Assembly: GCF_001659605.2 (NCBI RefSeq)
Contig: NC_035176.2
Coordinates: 25,414,716 to 25,478,715 of the forward strand
Length of the DNA stretch: 64,000 bases
From: Manihot esculenta
Taxonomy: Eukaryota > Streptophyta > Magnoliopsida > Malpighiales > Euphorbiaceae
Reading direction: 5' to 3'
A program made the position numbers and the translations under genes. A model generated the notes under the pieces. That model was not told the DNA's origin. It searched no databases and worked only from the letters and a program-made list of their open reading frames with translations. Positions within the stretch are counted from its first letter, which is position 1, and every line of letters starts with the position of its first letter. Shown piece by piece: positions 11,901 through 22,734 of the stretch.

Positions 11901-13127
11901 AGGAGATTTTAACAACAGAAAAGGGGTTAAGAGATTGCTGTGATATTCAGAATATAGGTCATGTATAGTCATAGAGCAAAATTGCATTGTAATGGGTTCA
12001 AAATGGACCAAATGAAATCACAAAATGGAGTCAAGAAAACCTTTAAAATAGATCAGAGAATAATAGATGGAGGCAAGGCACTGAAAGCTTTTCAGTTTTA
12101 AGGGTAAAATAGAGTTAGAAGAACTGAAAGGCAGAAAAATTACCTACTATTTGGATCTTCAAGATCCTTCTTCTTCTCTTCAGGAAGGCTAGCTAACCTG
12201 GGAAAAGGGAAGGACAAAACCGTAAGCCATAGAGTAGTAAACTAGTTCAGTTCTCTTCTTTAATATGTACATCTAACAGACCTTACAATGGATATTGAAA
12301 TTGAAATCTATTTCTGAAGCTTATACCTTGGTGAAAGATGAAGAAGATTTTGACGCAGTGAAGAAAAACCAGGCACCTATAGTTGATACAAGCTCAAACT
12401 CAAACAACCAATAAAAGCACTTGTGTACTTATAGCAATCATTATTATATTACAAGATTGAGGCTTCACCAAACACAACAAATCTCCACTACAATCATCAT
12501 TCAATTAACAAGGTCTAAAGAAGTAAAATACGTTTTTTTTTTCAGGGAATTGGTGCACTTCTATTGAGGTGAAAAGGTATACAAAAAGCATGAACTCTCT
12601 ACTTTGCAACGCCAAAATAGTGTTTTCATCATAATGGATAAAAACAAAAGTTAAGAAAAGAAAAAGAAAAACAAGACATTTAATGGCATTATACAGATTA
12701 AACAATCAAATTCTGAGAAAGACATTTCATACATCTGTAACTGATAGAATCCCCAGTCCATTCGGCCCAAAACCTTCCTCAATCTTCATCGACAAGTCTA
12801 CATTTCTGTCCTGTTTCATGAATTTCGAGGAGAAAACATTTAAAAAAAATAAACAAATAACTGAACGTGCATAGCAGAGGTAATTTTTCTCAAGTAATAA
12901 ACGACTTAAACCCCAATTCACGTAGACCAAAAAAGTTAACTCAACTAAACTATAGAGTCCAACGTTCATCAACTAAGCTGAGTAGTAACAGTATCATTAA
13001 TCAATCGGTTTCCTTGGTTTTCTCGGCAGCCAAACAAAGAAAAACGGATAAGACTCACCTTGAGGTCGGAGTACGATATGGTGACAGTCCTTAGAGTTGG
13101 GAAAGAAGTTTGAGACGTGCAAGACAT
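1915..13127 (-). CDS. 2-oxoglutarate/Fe(II)-dependent dioxygenase-like protein, partial (nine N-terminal exons)
   Basis: Nine minus-strand exons join in one frame with GT-AG borders: 13127-13059, 12810-12733, 12376-12327, 12197-12144, 11653-11601, 9415-9343, 9030-8969, 2920-2852 and 2017-1915. They total 611 nt, about 203 residues. Visible motifs include [16 protein letters not shown] (the DIOX_N region), [29 protein letters not shown] with LPELE, and [14 protein letters not shown]. This pattern is that of the isopenicillin-N-synthase-like 2OG-Fe(II) oxygenases; members oxidise small molecules using 2-oxoglutarate, Fe(II) and O2, and the substrate cannot be told from sequence. The catalytic HxD...H half is not present and should lie left of base 1. 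The start was taken at the ATG at 13127 because conserved residues begin just after it; an in-frame ATG at 13241 would add 38 residues. Introns 5 and 7 are enlarged by retrotransposons. Family is fairly sure, exact function unknown. Confidence 0.78.
2018..2851 (-). other. Intron 8 of the dioxygenase gene
   Basis: Lies between exon 8 (donor GTAATATC) and exon 9 (acceptor ending GCAG). It contains a 72-bp tandem duplication and a stretch at about 2450-2560 open in more than one minus-strand frame. Neither joins the flanking exons sensibly. Confidence 0.6.
2552..2696. repeat. 72-bp tandem duplication
   Basis: Two adjacent 72-bp units (2552-2623 and 2624-2695) are almost identical; I see one T/C difference. 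Each unit starts ACCAAATTGGTACCC, itself a partial palindrome. Because 72 is divisible by three, the peptide read on the plus strand is also repeated, which is not evidence for coding. Confidence 0.9.
3055..3240 (+). repeat. Copia-1 5' LTR
   Basis: 186 bp beginning TGTTATAGG and ending CTTTCTACA, followed immediately by the primer site. It contains ATGTATAAATAGG, a likely TATA box, about 55 bp before its end. Confidence 0.92.
3241..3252 (+). promoter_or_regulatory. Copia-1 primer-binding site (initiator tRNA-Met type)
   Basis: TGGTATCAGAGC directly abuts the 5' LTR. It is complementary to the 3' end of plant initiator tRNA-Met and is where minus-strand DNA synthesis would start. Confidence 0.9.
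3429..4014 (+). repeat. 13-bp minisatellite in the Copia-1 leader, split by a solo LTR
   Basis: About five and a half copies of a 13-bp unit of the form ACTGTTCAYNGRT. The first unit or so lies at 3429-3445 and the rest at 3956-4014. If the solo LTR and one copy of its target duplication are ignored, the units run on in register. The array sits between the primer site and the first gag-like ATG. Confidence 0.75.
3446..3955 (+). mobile_element. Solo LTR of a Ty3/gypsy family related to Gypsy A/B
   Basis: 510 bp running from TGTAATACCCGGCTAG to GGGCTGTTACA, flanked by a perfect GGTAC duplication (3441-3445 and 3956-3960). Its ends match the LTR ends of the gypsy elements at 30-52 kb. It contains the same TTCGGCC..CCGAA dyads, but it is far shorter than their ~2.2-kb LTRs, so the middle has been lost or this is a short subfamily. 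No internal region is present, as expected after LTR-LTR recombination. Confidence 0.85.
4044..8706 (+). pseudogene. Copia-1 gag-pol remnant (protease, integrase, reverse transcriptase, RNase H)
   Basis: A gag-like start (ATGGCGCATATGGC, 4044) is followed after about 50 codons by the protease motif [13 protein letters not shown], so nearly all of gag is deleted. A hAT-like element splits the protease region at 4361-5725, and the frame resumes at 5734. Integrase (5754-7200) shows [18 protein letters not shown] and a [11 protein letters not shown] signature. RT has [12 protein letters not shown] and [10 protein letters not shown]; RNase H has DADWAGS and [10 protein letters not shown]. Breaks: a frame change near 7210-7270, another near 7515-7620, and in-frame stops at 7822-7824 (TAG) and 8338-8340 (TAA). 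It cannot make an intact polyprotein. Confidence 0.9.
4361..5725. mobile_element. Non-autonomous hAT-like transposon with GAGCTCGAGC-rich ends
   Basis: 1365 bp bounded by an 8-bp duplication CTTAACCC (4353-4360 and 5726-5733). Termini are TAGGGCTGTAA and, on the right, TTACACCCCTA, imperfect inverted repeats of the TAGGGNTGT type. About 300 bp at the left and 360 bp at the right are crowded with GGCTCG, CTCGAG and ACGAGC motifs, while the middle (about 4660-5360) is very AT-rich and lacks any transposase. The 8-bp duplication points to the hAT superfamily. Confidence 0.85.
8714..8899 (+). repeat. Copia-1 3' LTR
   Basis: 186 bp, about seven substitutions from the 5' LTR. It is preceded by the polypurine tract GAGGGGGAG and followed by the AGGAT duplication. 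Confidence 0.92.
8928..8955. repeat. (TA)n microsatellite
   Basis: About 14 TA dinucleotides in a row, 13 bp outside the exon 7 donor of the dioxygenase gene and 29 bp from the Copia-1 end. Confidence 0.95.
10553..10860 (-). mobile_element. TRIM (terminal-repeat retrotransposon in miniature)
   Basis: Two direct repeats of about 114 bp (10553-10666 and 10746-10860, TGTTAAATTTGGGC...GATTCAAC) enclose only 79 bp. A perfect 5-bp duplication GAGGT flanks the whole (10548-10552 and 10861-10865). Read on the minus strand, TGGTATCAAAGC abuts the right repeat as a primer-binding site, and a short AAGGGGTG purine tract abuts the left one. It has no coding capacity and must use enzymes of another element. 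It sits in intron 5 of the dioxygenase gene in the gene's own orientation. Confidence 0.87.
10901..11060 (+). repeat. Possible short solo LTR
   Basis: 160 bp running from TGTTAAATAAAAG to TAGTCCTAACA, with LTR-like TG...CA ends, lying 35 bp from the TRIM duplication. No convincing target duplication is visible, so this rests on terminal sequence and composition only. Confidence 0.3.
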
Positions 13128-13241
13128 CGTCCAGCAAATATTCCGGCGGGAGGAAAGCCGATTGGACGGTGACGGATATGGAGAAGAAGCGAGATTATAG
13201 AATAACTGGCTGTTACCTTGGGTTTTATAAAGAAATGGCAT

Positions 13242-15480
13242 TGGATACAGTTTCGGAATGAATCAGAAGCTTAAAAGGGAAAGAAAGAGCATAAACTTCA
13301 TTCTTTACGTTTCCACGAGAATTACTTGCTCGAGTTTCTCGTCTTGGCTTCGCAGACCGCAGTCCCCCAGCCCGCCCAGACACGGTACCGAATTGTCCTT
13401 TTCGCTTAAATTATTTTAAATTTTTTCCATATTTTTTTATCGATTTTGTTTTTTTTTTCACGCACAAACGCGGAGGTTTGAATTGTCATTTCATCTAGAA
13501 TAAAATACAATTAATATACGGAAACGTATTATTTGATAACAGGGAACAAGCCGGCCGGTTAAATACATTAAAATATTTTTAAATTTTTATTTTATTAATT
13601 TATTATTTATTAATTTTAATTATTAAATATTATAAAATATTTTTATAAAAGTGACTATTAATAAATATTTATATAAAATTAATAAATTTTTTACACTACA
13701 TAATTAAATAATAAAATATTTAAGATTTAAAATTAATAAACCAAAAAGCTAATAGATTTTTATAAACATTGAGTATATTTTATTATTTTTAAAATCAATA
13801 AATTAATTAATTATTTTTTTATATTATATAAATTAAATGGTAAATTTGTTTAAAATAAATTAAAATTTTAGGGAATTTTTTATTTTATATTATAAATAAT
13901 TATTTTATACAAAATATATTAAATTAATAAAAATAATTTTCCCAAATATATAAATATATTTTTTATAAATTAATATAATAAAATTATATTAAATAAATAA
14001 CATTATTATTATTATTAATTTATTATATTATTTACAAAAGTGTATTATTACCTTTACATTTCAGAGTGTTTATATTTTTAAATTCGTTGAAAATGTCACT
14101 GTTTTAATAAATTTTCATAAAACAATTACTGTAAAAGATGACATTATTTTTTATAAAAGCACAATTGACTTCAAAATGATCATTTTGATAATTTATATAC
14201 ACGCTTTCATTTTAAAATTTTAATTTAAAATTGAAAATTTTATATAAATTTTACGGTGTTATCATTACTCATAAATTTTATTTTAATTTGAAATATAAAT
14301 AACGCTGTCATTATTACTTAACATAGCAATGTATTTTTTTTTTTTAAATCATTAAAGATGGGACCTAATTTGACAATTGACTAATCTTGGTTGGACCCAA
14401 TTAAGCAATAGGTCAAAATATTTTAATATACGATTCAATGGATTACATCCACAATTTCATCGATATAATTAAGCATATTTAACATGTTATTTTGTCCAAT
14501 TTCATGCATTTATATATTAATTTATTTTTTTAACTATTTAAAAAAATATATTAAATGTTAATTCAAAATCAACCGTGTGTGTAGTTTACTCAATAATTTT
14601 ACTATATGATTATAAAAATTAAATCAGACTAATTAATTAAATTAATTTAATCGAAAATATTTTAATATTATTTATAAAAATTTAATTTTTTTCTAAATAA
14701 TAAAAGGTTATCAAGATTTAAAAATCATAAAAAAAACCTTACTTTATAAAATCATACATTAAAAAGTCTTTTACTCTACCTCTTCCTAAACAGAGCATAA
14801 ACCTTAACATTTTCTCATTTCTTCATTTCTTTTTTCTCCCTTTTCTCTTTAGGGTTCATCCTTTTACACTTGCGGCCTACTCGCTCTTCTCCTTCCGTCT
14901 GAGGGTCCCCCACTATGCAAGTCTGTGTATTTATTTCTTCTTTCTATTTTATCTTGCTGCAATTTGTGCTTATCAGAGAGGGATTTTCTCCTAGTTGCAT
15001 GTCCTCTTTTCTTATTAGTTTGTGTTTTTTTTAATGCTTATAGCTGTTTGTTTTTAGAGGTCACAGTGAAACCTTAACCAAAAAAATGCTATGAGTTCTC
15101 TTTTTTGGAGATTCAAGATGAATGGTGTTTTCCTCAATCTAATATGACCCTTAGCTTGGTACTTTTACACGCTTAAGGGTTCCATCAGACTCCTTTGAAA
15201 TCGCATTACCTGTTCAATCTCTCTAGTTAGAGTTTCAGATCTAGACCACTATGCCTGTTTTCTTAGCTAATCTTTTGACCATGGTTTATGGGCTTTTCTT
15301 ATTGTGAGTCTTTAACTTTTCTAAAGTTGTATTTGGGCTTTAGTTAATATCAATGGAAGTTTTAGCTTTGATAAAAAAAAAAATTCTTTCGTTAAAATAC
15401 TTTACAGGATAACAAATTCACAATTTTCTTTTGTGTTTTAACAAATAAAATCATTATTTTATATCTATATGTCAAATAAT
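13242..15480. other. AT-rich spacer upstream of the dioxygenase gene
   Basis: 13242-13400 should hold the dioxygenase promoter and leader, since the gene is transcribed leftward from about 13.25 kb. From 13530 to 14760 the DNA is extremely A/T-rich without coding signal. At 14780-15385 a T/C-rich leader-like stretch with a TTTAGGGTT motif and an ATG in good context (14914) resembles the first exon of a housekeeping gene. It ends in an A-run, and I cannot find further exons. It may be a truncated or retroposed remnant. Confidence 0.35.
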
Positions 15481-15489
15481 TATTCTTAG

Positions 15490-15694
15490 GCTTTGTTTGG
15501 ATCAAATAGATTATTTTCTGAGAAATTTAACTCCCATAGATTAACTTAATTGGGTTAAAATTACTTCTTCTATAATGAAGAAAGAATTAACTACGACTAG
15601 AAACTAAAAAAAATAGCAATCAAATAAACAAAATTTTGACACTTATCGAAAATTTAAAATTTTTTAATTGAGTTATCCAATCAAATAAGGTTTT
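15490..15694. mobile_element. Possible MITE
   Basis: Starts GGCTTTGTTTGGAT and ends with an imperfect inverted copy (ATCCAATCAAATAAGG). That terminal type is common in hAT-derived MITEs. The target duplication is not clear. Confidence 0.3.
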
Positions 15695-15975
15695 AATGTA
15701 TAGCTTCAAACTTCTTGTTAATAAAATAAACTAAAAAAAATGTGTTAATAAATCGTAAATTAAGAAACAACATTTAAAAAAGCAAAATTAAAGTAAGTTA
15801 CCAACATAATTGTTATCTACATCTCCGGAGTGGAATGAAGAAGAAATGTGTATTGAATTTTAAAGAATTTAATTGGTGGATCAAGAGTCATTAAATGCAT
15901 ATTTTGAAGGATGGGTAAGTTACCACTATTCATGCTCACATTTGCATATTTCTTCACTTTCAAAGCGGATAAGTT

Positions 15976-16449
15976 TATGGGTGAGCAGTATTCGGTTCAA
16001 ATCAAAAAAATCGACCGAATCGAATCGATTTGAAAATTTGATTCGGTTTTTTATATATTTCGGTTTGGTTCAATTTTTAATTTTAGAAATTTCAGTTATT
16101 TCGGTTCGATTCGGTTTTAATCAGAAAAAAATCGAAAAAACTGAACCGAACCGATTAGTGATAATAATATGTTTTTTCAATAATATAGAGAAATTAAATC
16201 ATATTAAGATTAAAATATTTTAATTAAATTTTAAAATATTAAAAATAAAGTGTAAAAAATAAAAAAAAAATTATTTAAAATCGAAACCGATCAAACCGAA
16301 CCAAATCGAACAGAATCAGACCGGTTCGGTTCGATTCGGTTTCTGACCAAAATCGATTCGGTTCGGTTTTCATAAACACTAAAATTTCAGTTTTCGATTT
16401 ATTCAGTTCGATTCGGTTTTGAACCGAACCGACCGAATGCTCACCCCTA
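15976..16449. mobile_element. hAT-type MITE with CGGTTCGG-rich ends (copy 1)
   Basis: 474 bp with termini TATGGGTGAGC and GCTCACCCCTA as inverted repeats and 8-bp flanks GATAAGTT/GATAAGAT (15968-15975 and 16450-16457, one mismatch). Subterminal regions on both sides are packed with TTCGGTTCGG and ACCGAACC motifs around an AT-rich core. The same family occurs at 29514-29979 in the opposite orientation. Short open frames inside it are chance products of the repeats. Confidence 0.88.
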
Positions 16450-16689
16450 GATAAGATACAAAAGTAGATATAGTAAATTACAATCTTCTTTCTCTTTTCT
16501 ACGCTTCTTATACCTTTTCTCCTTTATGAAAATCTAGATTTTTACCAATTCTTTTTCTATCTTCTCTAATTTAGCTATGGATTTTTCCTTTCTCATCACA
16601 AGAGGAATGTAAATGTATTTTTTTTTTCAATTTATGGCTTCTTTTAGAAAATCAGAAGGTTTCATTTGAGATATGACTCTCCCAACCGG

Positions 16690-16912
16690 TGTGCAGAAAC
16701 AGAAGAGAGAGAGGAAGAAAATGAGAACTTTTATTTAAAATCAGAAAAATGACGTTATATCCAGTTCTGGAAGCATCGCTTCCTGTTTATACCAAACTGA
16801 GTCACACGCACAGCATGTGCATACAAACAACTCAATCTAAACAAAACGACACAGTTTAGATAAACAATATAAAATAACAACTACAATCAATAAAATAACA
16901 TAGCTTTTAACA
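16690..16912 (-). repeat. Copia-3 3' LTR
   Basis: 223 bp. The GAGGAGGGGG polypurine tract lies at 16913-16922 on the minus strand just inside it. Confidence 0.93.
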
Positions 16913-16920
16913 CCCCCTCC

Positions 16921-18405
16921 TCAAGTTGAAGCTGGGAGAGGCAGAAGATTCAACTTGCTGGTTAATGTGCTATGGCGGGAGGCTGGTAGGGCCTTGGTGA
17001 ATAAGTCAGCCAGCTGTTCTTCAGTAGTGACATGGTGAGGTAATATAAATCCCCGTTGAAGTTGATCTCTCACCAGGTGGCAATCTATCTCGATATGCTT
17101 CGTGCGCTCATGGAAAACCGGATTGGCAGCAATGTGGATGGCAGTTTTGTTATCACAGTGCAGTGGAATGGGCAATTGGATGTGAACCTGCAAATCCTGC
17201 AAAATATAGCTAATCCAGAGGAGTTCACACACAGTGTTAGCCATTGCACGATACTCAGCCTTAGCTGAGGACTTAGAAACAGTAGGCTGTTTCTTTGTTT
17301 TCCAAGAGACAAGGCAAGGGCCCAAGTATATGCAATATCCAGATAGTGACTTTCTGGAATAAGGGCAAGCTGCCCAATCAGAGTCACAGTAGGCATTTAG
17401 AGATAAATCAGTACTTACAGGAAAATAAAGCCCCTGATGTAAAGAGCCCTTAAGATAGCGAAGCACATGTAAAGCAGCCTCCCAATGAGGCTTTCGGGGC
17501 ATGCTCATAAATTGACTCAAGTGTTGCACAGCATAACATATATCAGGCCTTGTGAGATTAACATAAAGGAGCCTCCCAATCAGTCTCCTATATAAATCAG
17601 GTTTATCAAAAACCTCTCCTGAATCAGGAGATAAATGCAATCCTTGAGGTAAAGGACAAGAGGCAGGTTTACAATGAAACATGCCTGCATCTTTCAATAT
17701 GTCCGAAATATACTTAGTTTGACTGAGTAAAGTTGCTTGAGAGGATCTAGCAACCTCCAGTCCCAAAAAATATTTCAGGGGTCCCAAATCTTTGATAGTA
17801 AATTTTGAATCTAAAGCAAGTTTGCATTCAGTAATGGCATCAATGGAGTTTCCAGTCAAAATAACATCATCAACATATATAAGCAATATCAAAGTTAAAA
17901 CATCAGTGTGCTGTGTAAAGAGACAATGATCATGGGGGGACTGCACAAAGCCTAAACCCTTCAGAAAAGTGGTAAATTCAATGTTCCACTGTCTGGAGGC
18001 TTGTTTAAGCCCATATAAGGACCGTTTAAGCAAGCAAACTTGCCCTGGCTGAGCTTTGTGATAGCCTTGGGGAGGTGTCATGTACACCTCTTCATCAAGA
18101 TTACCATGTAAAAAAGCATTGTTTATATCCAATTGAAAAATAGGCCACTGTTTGGAGGTAGCAAGTGCAATCAAAACTCTTACAGTTGTAAGTTTGGCCA
18201 CAGGGGAAAATCTATCCTTATAATCCAAACCCGCAATCTGGTTGTAGCCCTTGGCCACCAGCCGGGCCTTATATCTCTCTATATCCCCATTTGACTTAAA
18301 TTTCACTTTATAGACCCATTTACAGCCTATTGCTTTCTTACCCTTAGGTAAATTAGTGAGCACCCAAGTGCTGTTATTTTCCAGGGCCTGAAGCTCTTGC
18401 TTCAT
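16921..18405 (-). pseudogene. Copia-3 reverse transcriptase and RNase H segment of pol
   Basis: 494 codons open. RT motifs include GCKWVYKVKFKSNG near residue 27, FSPVAKLTTVR, LDINNAFLHG and the catalytic YVDDVILTGN. RNase H shows CDSDWAACP and HCDNKTAIH, ending in LADLFTKALP. A conserved glutamate in the SSAEAEYRA signature reads lysine here (SSAKAEYRA), which could impair RNase H. The frame is offset from the upstream pol ORF and overlaps it by 4 bp at 18402-18405, where the expected WVEAMKQEL junction has lost one base. In an intact copia element this would be one continuous polyprotein. Confidence 0.9.
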
Positions 18406-20363
18406 GCTTCAACCCAATGTGCATCCTTAGATGCTTGAGTGTAAGTACAAGGTTCAGAAGCCTTGTTGACATTGCAAATGTAAGATTGATGTAGAGGATG
18501 GAAGGTCATAAAGGATATTTGCTGGGAATCAACATAGTCTTGCATCCAGATAGGGGCTTGTCTATGCCTTTGTGTCCTTCTAACTGAAGGATGTTTCTGT
18601 AGGTCATCACTGGTGTGACCAGATGGACAGGTTTCAACAACAGGACAATCATTCTCAATCACAGGAATAGGAAGCACATGATTTTCAATCCGATTGCTAT
18701 CTTGGAAGGGAAAAATATTTTCATGAAAGATAACATCCCTACTAATAAAGAAGGTTTTATCATTGATGTTATAAAGCTTATAGGCTTTGTGTGTGCTGGC
18801 ATACCCTATCATCACAGCCTTAATGGCTCTTTCTTGAAATTTATCCTTCTGAATTCCCACAGAAGTAGCAAAACACAAGCAACCAAACTTTCTCAAGTGA
18901 GAATAGTCAGGTGGGGTCCCATAGAGCCTCTCATAAGGCGTGGACCAACCAAAATGCTCCATAGGCATTCTGTTAATGAGGTAGGTGGCAGTTAAAATGC
19001 ATTCTGACCAAAAATGAATTGGGGCTTGTGATTGTATTTTCAAAGCTCTAGTAGTGTCAAGTATGTGTCTGTGTTTCCTCTCTACAACTCCATTCTGTTG
19101 TGGAGTGTAGGGGCAGGATCTTTGGTGCTTAATTCCCTTGCTCATAAGCAGAGAACTATAATTTTGGCTTAGAAACTCCCCTCCATTGTCACTTCTAATG
19201 ACTTTAATGGTAGTATTAAACTTATTTTCTACCATGTGTATAAAGTTTCTAGTCAAGCTAAAGGCCTGACTTTTTAAGTGCATCATGAAGGTCCATACAG
19301 CCCTACTATAGTCATCAACAATGGTGAGGAAGAACTTAGCTCCAGTGATAGAGCTAGTCTTATATGGCCCCCATATGTCAATATGGACCAATTCAAAAGG
19401 TTTTGAGGCTAAGGTGTGGCTTCTGGGAAAAGGTAATCTGGCTTGTTTAGCTAAGGGGCAAACAGGACAGCATCTCATAGCCTCATTACTGATGTTCATG
19501 CCTTTAACATGTTTGAGCTTACCTACTGATGCATGCCCTAGTCTATCATGCATGTCATTCATGGTCACTACATGCTTATGTGTCTGCTCAAGTTGCATGG
19601 AATGTTCTTTATTCAAATCCATTTGGGAGAAAGTGCTATTTACAAAGCTGTGAAGATCAGCATTAGAGTTCATGATTTCAAACAAACAATTCCTTACATC
19701 AGAATGAGAAAAGCTCATTTGGTTCAGCCTAAAGAGGCCTCTTTGTTTCTTGCCTATGGCCACCACCTTCTTATTCAGTGGGTCCTGTATAAGGCAATAA
19801 TCCTTCCACATTACTATACAGTAGCCATGGCTATTCATTAATTGACCAACAGAAATCAAGTTATATTGAAAGTGTGGAATGTAAAGAACATCATCTAAAA
19901 TCAATTTTCCAAAGAGATTTAGCTTTCCAGATTGAGTAACTTGAGTTGTTTTCCCATCTGGAAAGCACACACAGATGTGCTTGTGTAGTGGATGTAAGGT
20001 GGTGAACAGATTGCTGTCTGAACACATGTGATTTGTGGCTCCAGTGTCTAGGATCCAATTAGATACATTTTGCATATGTGCATTGCAAGTGTTATAGACA
20101 GTAGACTTACCTGCAAAGTCCATGAAATGTGCCTCAGATCCATGAGATGTGCTTGGGGCAAGAGTTCCTTTCCCTTTTACAGGCTGGGAGACTTCTTGTT
20201 TTAAAGAGCTCAGCATGGATGTCAATTTATGTATTTTACCTGATGTGTCCAGGTATTCCAAAGGATTATCCTCTTCTGACTTGTTGCCCTCAAAAGCAGC
20301 CATAATTCTGGTGCTTCTATTTCCTTTGAAAGATTGGGTTCCTGCCTTGTTCTTACCCTTGAA
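18402..20363 (-). pseudogene. Copia-3 protease and integrase segment of pol
   Basis: Open for over 630 codons in the same frame as gag but separated from it by a single TAG at 20366-20364. Protease is marked by WILDTGATNHMCS, the pre-integrase zinc region by RLGHAS and CCPVCPLAKQ, and the integrase core by HIDIWGPYK, RSDNGGEF and QQNGVVERKHRH (the DDE residues are visible). It ends at a frame change at 18402. It supplied maturation of the polyprotein and insertion of the cDNA. Confidence 0.9.
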
Positions 20364-21263
20364 CTAATCAGGGTACCCAATCAGCTTAAAACACCCTTCT
20401 CGAGTGTGACTATCCATGTTGCAGAAGGTGCAGTGGCCCTTCTTGACCTCAGACCTCCTTGGTCTGGACAGATTCTGAGCTTGAGCCTTATTTAATAAGG
20501 CAAGAGATTCTGAGTTGTCATTCATTGCCCCCAGAATCTCCCTTTGAGACTCAAATTTTACAACCATGGAGTATGCCTTGTTTACTGTAGGTAAAGGGTC
20601 CATCCCCAATACCTGATCTCTCACAGACCCAAAGGCCTCATTCAAGCCCATTAGGAATTGCATGAGCCTATTCCTGTTTGTTATTTCAGCTATGTCCCTA
20701 GAGGCTCCACAGGTGCAGGTTGGAAGAGGTTCGACTGACCCAAGCTCATCCCACAGCCTCTTCAGCTTAGTGAAGTAGACAGATACAGACTGGTTTTCTT
20801 GGGAGATGAGAGACATTTTCCTGTGTAACTCATAGATCATAGGACCATTGCACTCTCCAAATCTCTCACAGATCTCTTGCCAGAGATCTCTGGCAGAGGC
20901 GGTGTATATGAAACCATCGACTAACTCCTTAGATATGGAGTTGAGAATCCAAGATGTGACCATGAAGTCACATCTTTTCCATTGTTCATAACCTTCACTG
21001 TCTTTGCTAGGTGCCGAAGTAGTGCCTTCGACAAAACCTAATTTCATCTTGGCTCCTAAGGCTATTCTAATGGCCCTACTCCAAGATCTGAAATTAGTTC
21101 CTACAAGAGGTGCGGAAACGAGACTCATACCTGGATGGTCGGATGTTTGAAGGCTCAGTGGGTCTCCCATCCCCGCATTCGCGATCTGCAATTTTTCTGG
21201 AGCTCCAGTCCCTTTCTGTTCCTTGCTATTGCTCGCCATGACCAGATCTATCGAAAGAACCAA
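20364..21263 (-). pseudogene. Copia-3 gag
   Basis: 299 codons. It contains the copia gag region around FRSWSRAIRIALGAKMKLGF and a CCHC zinc knuckle CTFCNMDSHTREGCF near the end. It stops at TAG four residues after the knuckle (IGYPD stop). Many copia elements have tryptophan at or next to this place, so a TGG to TAG nonsense change is the simplest reading. A deliberate readthrough stop is possible but unproven. Confidence 0.88.
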
Positions 21264-21324
21264 GGATCTCTCCTATGCAACCGGCGACGCGCCGGCGTGA
21301 GTTAGGAACCGCGCTCTGATACCA

Positions 21325-21547
21325 TGTGCAGAAACAGAAGAGAGAGAGGAAGAAAATGAGAACTTTTATTTAAAATCAGAAAAATGACGTTATATCCAGT
21401 TCTGGAAGCATCGCTTCCTGTTTATACCAAACTGAGTCACACGCACAGCATGTGCATACAAACAACTCAATCTAAACAAAACGACACAGTTTAGATAAAC
21501 AATATAAAATAACAACTACAATCAATAAAACGACATAGCTTTTAACA
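21325..21547 (-). repeat. Copia-3 5' LTR
   Basis: 223 bp, read leftward. The primer-binding site TGGTATCAGAGC lies immediately inside it on the minus strand (about 21324-21313). Confidence 0.93.
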
Positions 21548-22734
21548 ACCGGGTTGGTGGTTTTAGATTTAAGTAGTGTATTTTTTTATTTGAGTAAATT
21601 TATATTTCTCTTCCATTACATGCAGTTAAAAGGCTCAGTGTTTATTGTCATTGTAACATTTCAAAAATAAAAATAAAAATAAAAAAATAAAATAAAAATA
21701 AATAAATAATAAATAAAAAAAGAATAAGAATAAAAAAAGAGAGAAAATAAAAAAAGAAAGACAAATTAAATTTTAATTTAAAGACAAGTCGCACTTTGCT
21801 AGCCACTTACCAAATAAATTTAAAAAAAAAGAAAAAAAAAAGAAAAGACTAGAAGAGAAGAGGAAACATCTTTCCCATTTTCTTCTCCTTCCCGTCAACT
21901 AAGAGAAAGAGCCCATTCCTTCATTTTTTTTTCTACACCAAAATTTCTTCAAATTTCCACCTCCAATCAATTATTCATTTTTTTCCAGCACATTTCCAAA
22001 GTAGAATTTGAAGAAAATAAGAGAAATTAATGAGAAAATTCAAGTTTGAGGCAGAGTGAATAGTAACAAAGTGTTGGAAAATTTAAAAGTATGTTAGGGG
22101 TTTTGATATAGGAATGTTTTTTTATTATTTTTATGTGAATATTTATGAGAATATGGTATTAATATGATTTATTTATTTATTTTTCATGAAAAAGAAGTGG
22201 AAGGGAAAAGTAGAAACTCCAAAGGAAAAGGAAAGGAAGATTAGAAAATTTTAAGTTTGTGTAAGATTTTGGAATGTTTAAGGTTTGTGCTCAACTTTAT
22301 TTGAATAAATTCAATAATTTGTTAATTAGGTTTTATTTGAAAATTTTACTATCTTAGTAGAATTAGATTAAGTGAATAATATTTTAGTTATATAGCATGA
22401 TTAAAGTTTGAAGAAATGATAAATTTGATAAATAGAAAATTTTGAAATTAATATGTAATTTGAGCAAAACTCAAGTTATAGAAGTGGAATGTCTCTACTT
22501 TCTTTGATAGGAATGTAATTTGACTAAGATACAGTAATAATAATAATAATAAAAATTAATTATTAGTCTAAATAAATAATACTATGTTAAACGTTGTAAA
22601 TTAGTTAAATTAGAGTCGAAAGAAAGTTGTTGGATAGAAATAAAAATTAAAAGAAAAAGAAAAATAAGATATGGTATATCGTGATAAATATAAAAAAATA
22701 TTAGATTAGAAAATAATAATAATAATAAAAATAA

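Larger units (their letters stand above)
16690..21547 (-). mobile_element. Ty1/copia LTR retrotransposon (Copia-3), nearly intact
   Basis: Two 223-bp LTRs (16690-16912 and 21325-21547, TGTGCAGAAAC...TTTTAACA on the plus strand) carry a perfect ACCGG duplication (16685-16689 and 21548-21552). On the minus strand a TGGTATCAGAGC primer site follows the 5' LTR (21325-21547), and a GAGGAGGGGG tract precedes the 3' LTR. The LTRs differ at two positions by eye. Coding order is gag, protease, integrase, RT, RNase H, as in copia elements. Confidence 0.95.

Noticed and set aside
14914..15385. First exon of a ribosomal-protein-like gene
   Set aside because: The T/C-rich leader and ATG are suggestive, but no second exon or recognisable protein could be found, so it is only mentioned in the spacer entry.
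15873..16223. 116-codon ORF
   Set aside because: It lies mostly inside a hAT-type MITE and reads its CGGTTCGG repeats.
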